Assembly: GCA_022615275.1 (NCBI GenBank)
Contig: JAKEHA010000292.1
Coordinates: forward strand, 1-6,259
DNA length: 6,259 nt
Direction: 5' to 3'
From: Candidatus Latescibacterota bacterium
GTDB lineage: Bacteria; Krumholzibacteriota; Krumholzibacteriia; WVZY01; JAKEHA01
Part shown: piece by piece, positions 1-5,582 of the stretch
How positions within the stretch are numbered: the first letter of the stretch is position 1
How the letters are laid out: the number at the start of each line of letters is the position of its first letter
Made by a program: the position numbers and the translations under genes
The notes under the pieces: generated by a model
Database searches by the model: none
What the model was told of the DNA's origin: nothing
What the model saw: the letters and a program-made list of their open reading frames with translations, nothing else

Positions 1-145
1 ATGCGGTTGATCGCGGAGCGAGGCGGGCACGAATGATTCTCGCAGGAGGGGGGTAGGCCGGGCTGACACCGCCCGGCTCGCACGGGCACAGCCGGCTCGT
101 ACGCCTACGCCATGGCCGCGCTCGGGGGGTTTGTCTGGCGGCCGC
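1..145 (-). other. Unrecognised 3' segment of the pilB-like frame (possible rearrangement, frameshift or assembly artefact)
   Basis: This segment covers codons 548-595 of the ATPase frame. The translation is rich in Arg, Pro and Ala and contains nothing like the expected family continuation (a T/V-G/A-I-F/Y-E stretch followed by a helical end). The two other minus-strand frames do not supply it either; one of them stops at 105. Two near-identical 12-base direct repeats, CCGGCTCG(C/T)ACG, lie at 73-84 and 92-103. The break is abrupt at position 145/146. A poor-quality contig end, a chimeric join or a genuine C-terminal replacement are all possible. The sequence alone cannot decide between them. 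Confidence 0.5.
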
Positions 146-1786
146 GCGCCCAAAGTAGCCCGTCTTGCGGCACTTCTCGCAGCCGGTGCCGATGCGCACG
201 CGCGAGAGGTCGAGGTCCGCGTCCGCCAGTCCCATCGCCGTCAGCGTTTCGGCCGAGATCTCGGTCGGCTCGGCGCACCCGGGGCACACCAGCCGCAGCA
301 GGCGCTGCGCCACCAGACCGATCACCGTCGACGCGATGAGAAAGCGCTCGATGCCGAGGTCGACCAGACGGGTGATCGCACCCACGGCGGTATTGGTGTG
401 CAATGTCGAAAACACCAGGTGTCCCGTCAGCGCCGCCTGCACGGCGTACTGCGCCGTCTCCGCGTCGCGGATCTCGCCCACCATGATGATGTCGGGATCC
501 TGGCGCAGGACGCTGCGCAGCGCGTTCGCGAACGTGATCCCCACCGACTCCTGCACGCCGATCTGATTGAAGGGCTCGTGCACCATCTCGATGGGATCCT
601 CGATGGTGATGATGTTCACCTCGGGGGAGGACAGGCATTGGAGAGAGGAGTACAACGTGGTCGTCTTGCCGCTGCCGGTGGGGCCGGTGACGAGGATGAT
701 GCCGTGCGGGCGCTTGAGCAGGCGCTCGTACGAGGCCCGTTGCTCGGGGGTGAAACCGAGCGACTGGATGTCTTGCAGCAAGATGGTCGGGTCGAAGATA
801 CGAATGACCACCTTTTCGCCGAAAGCCACCGGCACCGTGGAGACGCGCAGCTCCACCTCGCTGTCCTTATAAGCGACCTTGATGCGGCCGTCCTGGGGGC
901 GTCGTTTCTCGGCGATGTCGAGCCGGGCCATGATCTTGATGCGCGACACGAAACCTGGATACACCTGTTTCGGAATCGAGTGCGTGTCGTGCAGGCGGCC
1001 GTCGATGCGCAGACGCACGATCGAACGCTCTCGCTTGGGCTCGATATGGATGTCGCTCGCGCGCTGATCGAAGGCGTACTGCATCAACAGGTCGACCGCG
1101 CGCACCACGTGCTGGTCGGAGTTGGCGGCCTCGCTGTCCGCGATGTCGACCAATTGCTCGAGATTGCCGAGGTCGAACGCCGCCGACCGCTGGCGCTCCG
1201 CCTTCTGCAGGCTGCGCTCGAAGGCGAAGATCTCGTTGATGGTCTTGAGAATCTCCAAACGAAGGCCCAGGACCGGTTCCACCGCGTAGCCGGTGGCGTG
1301 CTCGAGGTTGTTGATGGCGCGCTTGTCGAACGGGTTGGCCATCGCGACCGTCAGGCGCCGGCCGTCCATCTTGATGGGCACCACCAGGTGCTTTTGCGCG
1401 AAGGGCTTCGAGACGATCGAGGCCAGCACGCGCGCGTCCAGCTTGAGGGGATCGATGCGCGAGAAGGGGATACCGGTGTGCTCGGAGAAGGCGCGGCACA
1501 GTTCTTCCTCGTCGAGCCACTCGCGCTTGGGGTTGCGGCTGGGAAAGCGGAAGTCGGCGATCACTTCGAGCGGCGAGACGAACGGCGAGGCGGCGTCGCC
1601 GCGCGCGCGGACCAGTGCATCGCGGCGCGCGGCAAAGCCTGCGCGCGCGGTGGCGACATCCTCCTCGTTGAGGAAGCCGCGCGCGGCCAGCGCGTCCAGG
1701 ACCAGCGTGGGCGCGAAGTCGTCGTCGGCGCGCGACGCGGTGGCACTTCCCGCGGCCGGGGTCTTCGGTTTCGTAGGGTTGCTCAT
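1..1786 (-). CDS. pilB: GspE/PilB-family type IV pilus or type II secretion assembly ATPase; 3' end runs off the window
   Basis: Cytoplasmic hexameric ATPase that powers pilus or pseudopilus assembly. The reading frame is open from the ATG at 1786 to the window edge (595 codons). Residues 26-188 resemble the MshEN/T2SSE N-terminal domain. The ATPase core shows ASDIHIEP (243-250), RPQDGR (296-301), Walker A GPTGSGKTT (368-376), Asp box TIEDPIE (394-400), Walker B DPDIIMVGEIRD (429-440), His box STLHTN (His463) and zinc cysteines C501, C504, C536 and C539. All key residues are present. After GYFGR (543-547) the usual C-terminal region of about 60-70 residues is not recognisable; an Arg/Pro-rich stretch takes its place. 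The ATG at 1786 has no clear Shine-Dalgarno sequence. An in-frame ATG at 1873 would add 29 residues, but they look like no family sequence, so I prefer 1786. PilB is favoured over GspE by the zinc motif and GYFGR context, but the two families overlap and no other pilus gene is visible. The family call is very sure; the gene symbol is less so. Confidence 0.93.
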   Translation of the reverse strand, partial: MSNPTKPKTPAAGSATASRADDDFAPTLVLDALAARGFLNEEDVATARAGFAARRDALVRARGDAASPFVSPLEVIADFRFPSRNPKREWLDEEELCRAFSEHTGIPFSRIDPLKLDARVLASIVSKPFAQKHLVVPIKMDGRRLTVAMANPFDKRAINNLEHATGYAVEPVLGLRLEILKTINEIFAFERSLQKAERQRSAAFDLGNLEQLVDIADSEAANSDQHVVRAVDLLMQYAFDQRASDIHIEPKRERSIVRLRIDGRLHDTHSIPKQVYPGFVSRIKIMARLDIAEKRRPQDGRIKVAYKDSEVELRVSTVPVAFGEKVVIRIFDPTILLQDIQSLGFTPEQRASYERLLKRPHGIILVTGPTGSGKTTTLYSSLQCLSSPEVNIITIEDPIEMVHEPFNQIGVQESVGITFANALRSVLRQDPDIIMVGEIRDAETAQYAVQAALTGHLVFSTLHTNTAVGAITRLVDLGIERFLIASTVIGLVAQRLLRLVCPGCAEPTEISAETLTAMGLADADLDLSRVRIGTGCEKCRKTGYFGRAAARQTPRARPWRRRTSRLCPCEPGGVSPAYPPPARIIRARLAPRSTA

Positions 1787-1865
1787 TTTCGTTGCGTTGC
1801 CGCGCGCATGTGGCTGCAAACCGGCCAGCGCGCGGGTGGCAAGGGAAGCGCTGCAATGTCCGTAC

Positions 1866-1889
1866 CACGACATACGCGCGTTTGTCGTG
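1866..1889. repeat. Inverted repeat CACGACA-N10-TGTCGTG
   Basis: Two perfect 7-base arms lie 10 bases apart, about 80 bases upstream of the chosen ATPase start and about 90 bases upstream of the plus-strand promoter. The size and symmetry would suit a dimeric regulator binding site. It overlaps the alternative upstream ATG of the ATPase gene (1871-1873 on the complement). The half-site core CACGA recurs in the stem at 2091-2114 but with different spacing. Short inverted repeats arise by chance in GC-rich DNA, so function is unproven. Confidence 0.35.
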
Positions 1890-1978
1890 TGACGTGCACG
1901 CAGCTGCGCGCGTTCGCACGACTACACACATGCGTTCCAAGAATCTTGCACGCGCGCGGCGCAAAACTAACTTCGGAA

Positions 1979-2007
1979 TTGACACTCCTGCGCACTCACC
2001 GAATACT
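1979..2007 (+). promoter_or_regulatory. Sigma-70-like promoter for the secreted-protein gene (or a leader RNA)
   Basis: A perfect TTGACA -35 box (1979-1984) is followed after 17 bases by AATACT (2002-2007), which matches 4 of 6 positions of TATAAT. Transcription would begin near 2014 and leave a leader of about 350 bases before the ATG at 2365. A full-consensus -35 at ideal spacing is uncommon in such GC-rich sequence. If the organism uses a Bacteroidota-like primary sigma factor (-7 TAnnTTTG), this assignment would be weaker. Confidence 0.45.
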
Positions 2008-2044
2008 TGTTGTTGGAACAGGGGCAAAGGGCTGTGAGTTGCAC

Positions 2045-2064
2045 ACGTCGCTCTCGAGCGGCGT
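2045..2064 (+). other. Stem-loop in the leader, 8 bp with CTCG tetraloop
   Basis: ACGTCGCT pairs with AGCGGCGT through eight base pairs, one of them a G-U wobble, closing a CTCG loop. It lies about 30 bases downstream of the predicted transcription start. It is the first of four stems in the putative leader. Seen directly as sequence complementarity; folding in vivo is inferred. Confidence 0.35.
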
Positions 2065-2090
2065 CCCGCAAGTCGTAGTCCCTTCCGAAC

Positions 2091-2117
2091 GGCACGATTC
2101 CCACCGGTCGTGCCTTT
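2091..2117 (+). terminator. Weak terminator-like hairpin: GGCACGA-N10-TCGTGCC followed by TTT
   Basis: A perfect 7-bp stem is followed by only three T residues and then A. If it acts as an attenuator, it would end a transcript of about 100 bases that starts at the promoter near 2014. The short T run makes efficient intrinsic termination doubtful. It could equally be a leader stem or, as DNA, an operator sharing the CACGA/TCGTG half-site with the inverted repeat at 1866-1889. Confidence 0.25.
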
Positions 2118-2150
2118 AGCCGACCACCTTGCCGACCGAACCGTCGTGGC

Positions 2151-2175
2151 CGTGGCGACCCGACACTTCGCCGCG
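2151..2175 (+). other. Stem-loop in the leader, 8 bp with 9-base loop
   Basis: CGTGGCGA can pair with TCGCCGCG (one G-U wobble) around a 9-base loop. It follows the stem at 2091-2114 by about 35 bases. Complementarity is visible, but in GC-rich sequence a stem of this size is only modest evidence of structure. Confidence 0.25.
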
Positions 2176-2247
2176 TGCGAACAGCGACGGCAATGCAGTA
2201 CCAGCTTTTCCGATGGCGACACCGGAGGTGATCTCTTTGTGCCTCGG

Positions 2248-2259
2248 GAAACCGGTTTC
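2248..2259. promoter_or_regulatory. Perfect 12-base palindrome GAAACCGGTTTC, possible operator
   Basis: The palindrome is perfect over 12 bases and lies about 105 bases upstream of the secreted-protein start. It sits inside a weak alternative promoter: TTGTGC at 2237-2242, an 18-base spacer, then TAATTT at 2261-2266. If that promoter is real, the palindrome would fill its spacer, a classic repressor position. The promoter boxes each match only about half of the consensus, so this is speculative. Confidence 0.25.
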
Positions 2260-2299
2260 GTAATTTCGAGCCTCTGCTCCCGTAAATGAAACAGGCGGC

Positions 2300-2321
2300 C
2301 TTTCGGCACGTACGTCGAAAG
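2300..2321 (+). other. Stem-loop just upstream of the secreted-protein gene
   Basis: CTTTCGGC pairs with GTCGAAAG (eight pairs, one G-U wobble) around the six-base loop ACGTAC. It ends 44 bases before the start codon and leaves the Shine-Dalgarno sequence unpaired. It may stabilise the mRNA 5' end or form part of a regulatory leader. No known riboswitch class was recognised. Confidence 0.35.
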
Positions 2322-2347
2322 AACCGTTGATTGCATTCAGCAACATC

Positions 2348-2354
2348 GGGAGAG
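2348..2354 (+). promoter_or_regulatory. Ribosome binding site GGGAGAG
   Basis: A purine-rich GGAG core lies about 10 bases upstream of the ATG at 2365, at normal spacing. Together with the signal peptide that begins at this ATG, it fixes the start of the secreted-protein gene. Confidence 0.65.
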
Positions 2355-2364
2355 TAAAACGATC

Positions 2365-5300
2365 ATGAAAAAACTCGTCTTGATCGCACTTGTAGCGTGT
2401 TGTGTGTCCGCGTGGGTGGTTTCCGCGGCCAACGCGCGCAAGGCGTCCAACCAACCGGCGTTCCAGTTGAATAAGCCGACGGCGATGAAGGCGCCAGCCT
2501 CGATCGAGGCCGGCGAAGCACCGGCGCGGTTTACCAGCGCGGCCGCGAATACGACCGTACTCGCGTCCTACACGTGGAACACCGGTGCAAGTTGCATCAC
2601 ACAAGGATGGACCACGCAGGACCTGACGCAACAGACCGGCGACTACGTCCACGTCGACAACTTCGCGGGTCTGGGCGGCGGATCCTACGGGCTCCTCGTC
2701 CCGCTGGCCGGAGCCCAGTCCCTCTGGATCGGTACGCGTGCGAACGGCGCCGATCAGTTTCTGTGCGGCTACGCGACCCTGCCGGGATACGGTAACGCGT
2801 GGCATCAGATTCTCGGCTCGGACTGCTTCAACCTGAGCGGCAACGCGACGATTTCCTACCTGGCATCCTGGGACTCGGAGCCCGGCTTCGACTTCACGTT
2901 CGTGGAGTACGACCCGGGCTGCTCCGGCGGGTGGACCCAAGTCGGGACCATCAACGGCGGCGCGGGCGCCTACGACGGCTCGTCGGCCGCGGTCGCCGAG
3001 TCGTTCGTGCTCACACCGGGCGAGCACACCGGCAGCACGCGTTTCCGCTTCCGCTTCCTCGCGGACACCGCGTGGTCGGATTCCGACGGCTTGTGGGATA
3101 CCGACGGCGCGTTCATCGTCGACAACCTCGTCGTGCAAGACGGCACCGGCACCGTGAGCAACCAGACCTTCGAGGCGGAGGCCGTGGGTGCGAACGTGAC
3201 GGTCGACGGCCACTGGCAGAGCGCGAATCTGCCCGGCTACGGCAACTACGCCGGACTCCTGCCGGGTATCGCGCAGCTCCAGGAAGATCCCTGCGCGCGA
3301 GACATCTCGTGCCTGTGGACCTTCTTCAACGGGTCGACGGCGAACTACAGTTGCGGCGGATTCCCGTCGGTGACGGCGACGCCGTTCGGTAACTCGCTCG
3401 GACAGTACATGACCAACGAAGTGTGGTCGCCGCTCATAGCGTGGACGGGCTCCGGTTCCGAGGCGACCATGCAGTTCGCGGTGTATCGCGACCTGCCGCT
3501 CGACAACCTGGTCGTGTACGTGTGGGCCGTGCGCTCCATTGTCGGCGGGTGCCCGCAGGCGTGGCTCTCCGACAACACGTGGAACTACGGCGACGATCTC
3601 GACTGGCTCCAGCAGGTCAACCCGATCGGGCCCTACATCGATCCGGCCGCGACCCACATTCAGATCGCGTTCGGCGTGCAGGATCTGTGCGGGCTGTTCT
3701 GCGGCATCGTCGGCAGCGGCGCGTGCCACAGCCATGCGCCGATGATGGACAACCTGACCGTCAAGCGCGTCGAAGTCGACGGTCCGCAGTGGACCATCAA
3801 CGGCTGGGAGCTGCTCCAGGACAACTTCGCGAGCGACGGGACCGTCACCGGAACCGTCCGCATCGACGCGGCCCAGGACATCCTGGCCTCGGCGAACCCG
3901 AGCATCCTGCCGGGCGATACGGCCTCCGCGACGGTAATCGACCCGGTGGCCGGAATCGACACCGATCCGACCTTCGGCGGCCCCGCGATCTACGCCTACG
4001 TGTGCGTCCTTCCCCAGGGCCAGCCGGGCAAGTCGGGCAACGCGCTTTCGGACGACCTGACGCGCTGGCCGGTGGTCGGCTCGGTCGTAGGACCGGACGG
4101 GAACACGTGGTGGAAGATCCGCTTCGACAACGCGCGCACGCAGAACAACACGACCATCGTTCCGGACGTGTACTGCGTCGACTTCAACGACGATCTCTTC
4201 ACGCCCGGTGACGAGATCAAGTACTTCTTCGAAGGCGTGTCGGTCGGCGGGGCGACGTCGTATTTCTTCGGCGGTTTCCACGCCTTCGACAATTTCGACG
4301 CCTCGGGCGCGATCGTGACCACGGCCGATATCAACGTTGCGTACGCGAACCCGATGGAGGTGACGTGCTTGCCCGACAAGGCGCTCGACGACCCGGCCAA
4401 CGACATCCTGTACGTGGACGACGGCGACGGCCGCGCCGTGCAGCCGTTCTTCGACCAGGCGTTCGCGCAGATGGGCATCCTCGACAACGTCGACCGCTAC
4501 GACGTCCGGGCTCCGTCGTCCGTGCTGGGCAACGGTCCGGGTGCGCGCGTGGTCGACGTGCTGGCGCAGGTGACGCCCTACTACAAGAAGATCATATGGA
4601 ACTCCGAGGAGCTCGAGGACGGCACCATCGGTGACGGCACCGGTGCGCCGGACAAGGGCGACGACATGGCGTTCCTCTTCTCGTTCCTGAACAACTCGAC
4701 GTTGGGACCGGGCGTCTACATCAGCGGCGACGGCATCGCGCAGGAGTGGGCGAGTTCGGGCTCGGCCTCGGCGACCAACTTGCGGTCGGTCTACCTGAAC
4801 TTCAACCTGGTGACCTCCGACCACAAGGACGTCGGGCTGGGCGTCAACCCGATGGGTATCGGCGTCGTCGGCGGAGCGTTCGCGCATGCGTCCGGCCCCG
4901 ACACGCTGATCACGTTCGGCGGATGCTTGGGTATCAACAAGTTCGACGTACTCGCCCCGACGGGCACGGCCGTGTCGCAGATGCGGTACAACGGGAATCC
5001 GGCCTACAGCGCGGTCATCTCGCAGACGACGCCCAACGCGTCGAGTGCGACGGCTCGCGTCATGATGGCGGGCTTCTCGTACGACCTGATCCGCGACGAC
5101 CGCCCCGGCGCCAACGGTGGTATCATGGACCGAGTTCATCATCTGTACGATGTGATCTTGTTCCTCCAGAACACCCCCGACGAGCCGGTCGGTGCGGGGC
5201 CGATTGCCCATCGCAATTCGCTGTCCCAGAACTACCCGAACCCCTTCAACCCGTCGACGTCCATCGAGTTCACCGTGCGTGACCGCACCAAGGTGAGTTT

Positions 5301-5490
5301 GAACGTGTACGACGTCTCCGGGAAGCTCGTGCGCGCGCTCCTCAACGAGGAGCGGTCGGCGGGCGAAGTGCACCAGGTAACCTGGGACGGTCGCAACGAC
5401 GCGGGTCAGTCCGTGTCGAGCGGCGTCTATTTCTATCGTTTGGTTGCCAGCGACTTCACGCAGACGAAGAAGATGGTTCTTCTGAAGTAA
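2365..5490 (+). CDS. Large secreted multidomain protein with type IX secretion (type A) C-terminal sorting domain
   Basis: A 1041-residue exported protein of unknown specific function. It starts with a Sec signal peptide: MKK, a hydrophobic core, and a likely cut after the ANA near residue 24. Residues about 65-258 and 262-470 look like two jelly-roll beta domains; each contains LPGYGN and ends in a DNL-x-V strand (253-257; 462-466). That resembles MAM or immune-inhibitor-A-type adhesive modules. Residues about 500-660 form a further beta-rich region. Residues about 680-930 begin with ILYVDDGDG (681-689) and look alpha/beta, perhaps an amidotransferase-like (ThuA-type) fold, but no catalytic triad could be assigned. 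Residues 951-1041 are the sorting domain, with QNYPNPFNPST (955-965), YDVSGKLV, WDGRNDAGQSVSSGVYFYRL and the terminal KKMVLLK. In Bacteroidota such domains direct type IX secretion and surface attachment. In other FCB phyla the same domain is common, and it also overlaps the FlgD-like Ig family. The protein has many cysteines, which fits an extracellular location. It is followed after 92 bases by a lipoprotein gene on the same strand. Confidence 0.92.
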   Translation: MKKLVLIALVACCVSAWVVSAANARKASNQPAFQLNKPTAMKAPASIEAGEAPARFTSAAANTTVLASYTWNTGASCITQGWTTQDLTQQTGDYVHVDNFAGLGGGSYGLLVPLAGAQSLWIGTRANGADQFLCGYATLPGYGNAWHQILGSDCFNLSGNATISYLASWDSEPGFDFTFVEYDPGCSGGWTQVGTINGGAGAYDGSSAAVAESFVLTPGEHTGSTRFRFRFLADTAWSDSDGLWDTDGAFIVDNLVVQDGTGTVSNQTFEAEAVGANVTVDGHWQSANLPGYGNYAGLLPGIAQLQEDPCARDISCLWTFFNGSTANYSCGGFPSVTATPFGNSLGQYMTNEVWSPLIAWTGSGSEATMQFAVYRDLPLDNLVVYVWAVRSIVGGCPQAWLSDNTWNYGDDLDWLQQVNPIGPYIDPAATHIQIAFGVQDLCGLFCGIVGSGACHSHAPMMDNLTVKRVEVDGPQWTINGWELLQDNFASDGTVTGTVRIDAAQDILASANPSILPGDTASATVIDPVAGIDTDPTFGGPAIYAYVCVLPQGQPGKSGNALSDDLTRWPVVGSVVGPDGNTWWKIRFDNARTQNNTTIVPDVYCVDFNDDLFTPGDEIKYFFEGVSVGGATSYFFGGFHAFDNFDASGAIVTTADINVAYANPMEVTCLPDKALDDPANDILYVDDGDGRAVQPFFDQAFAQMGILDNVDRYDVRAPSSVLGNGPGARVVDVLAQVTPYYKKIIWNSEELEDGTIGDGTGAPDKGDDMAFLFSFLNNSTLGPGVYISGDGIAQEWASSGSASATNLRSVYLNFNLVTSDHKDVGLGVNPMGIGVVGGAFAHASGPDTLITFGGCLGINKFDVLAPTGTAVSQMRYNGNPAYSAVISQTTPNASSATARVMMAGFSYDLIRDDRPGANGGIMDRVHHLYDVILFLQNTPDEPVGAGPIAHRNSLSQNYPNPFNPSTSIEFTVRDRTKVSLNVYDVSGKLVRALLNEERSAGEVHQVTWDGRNDAGQSVSSGVYFYRLVASDFTQTKKMVLLK

Positions 5491-5522
5491 CCGAGTCGTA
5501 GCAATCTAGTGTGCGCCGAGAG

Positions 5523-5552
5523 GCGGGGCCGCACCGACGGGTGCGGTCCCGC
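5523..5552 (+). terminator. Strong 13-bp hairpin without a T tract, between secreted-protein and lipoprotein genes
   Basis: GCGGGGCCGCACC (5523-5535) pairs with GGTGCGGTCCCGC (5540-5552) in 13 consecutive pairs, including one G-U wobble, around a GACG tetraloop. It begins 32 bases after the stop codon of the secreted protein. No T run follows, so it is not a canonical intrinsic terminator. It may be a GC-rich terminator variant, a transcript-end stabiliser, or a processing site that uncouples the levels of the two genes. The stem itself is unambiguous. Confidence 0.6.
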
Positions 5553-5566
5553 ACGGCGCGAAGTGC

Positions 5567-5573
5567 GGAAGGG
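5567..5573 (+). promoter_or_regulatory. Ribosome binding site GGAAGGG
   Basis: A purine-rich Shine-Dalgarno-like sequence lies nine bases upstream of the ATG at 5583. It supports that start, which also begins a lipoprotein signal peptide. Confidence 0.55.
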
Positions 5574-5582
5574 CACCGTCTC

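Larger units (their letters stand above)
1787..2364. other. Divergent intergenic region, 578 bases
   Basis: This region separates the minus-strand ATPase gene from the plus-strand secreted-protein gene and must contain the promoters of both. It is less uniformly GC-rich than the flanking genes, and I find no convincing protein-coding frame in it. It holds an inverted repeat, a sigma-70-like promoter for the plus strand, several short stem-loops and a 12-base palindrome, each listed separately. I could not identify a convincing promoter for the ATPase gene: no sigma-54 TGGCAC/TTGC pair and no good -35/-10 pair were seen on the minus strand. Confidence 0.8.

Noticed and set aside
1784..1873. 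Upstream in-frame ATG at 1873 as the ATPase start
   Set aside because: The extra 29 residues look random, no Shine-Dalgarno sequence precedes it, and it would lie inside the inverted repeat. It cannot be excluded entirely.
2020..2090. Resemblance to a cyclic di-GMP (GEMM) riboswitch because of GGGCAAAGGG near a pilus gene
   Set aside because: The GGACGCAAAGC core and the tetraloop-receptor layout are missing, and the element faces away from the pilus gene.
131..2119. 662-residue plus-strand frame across the ATPase gene and the intergenic region
   Set aside because: It is low-complexity, rich in Arg, Gly, Asp and His, and lies opposite a fully motif-supported PilB frame; it is a shadow.
2286..2330. 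14-codon basic peptide frame in the leader (starts MKQAAF)
   Set aside because: There is no Shine-Dalgarno sequence, it is very short, and it overlaps the stem at 2300-2321. A leader peptide is possible but unsupported.
867..2336. 489-residue minus-strand frame extending through the intergenic region into the ATPase gene
   Set aside because: It reads the ATPase gene out of frame (Arg/Pro-rich) and its upstream part shows no recognisable protein.
2327..2360. TTGATT ... TAAAAC as a promoter next to the secreted-protein gene
   Set aside because: The spacer is 22 bases, too long, and the -10 box would overlap the ribosome binding region.
2116..5373. 1085-residue open frame on the minus strand antisense to the secreted-protein gene
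   Set aside because: The translation is Arg/Val/His/Asp-rich with no domain or signal. It is the mirror of GC-rich codon usage in the strongly supported plus-strand gene.
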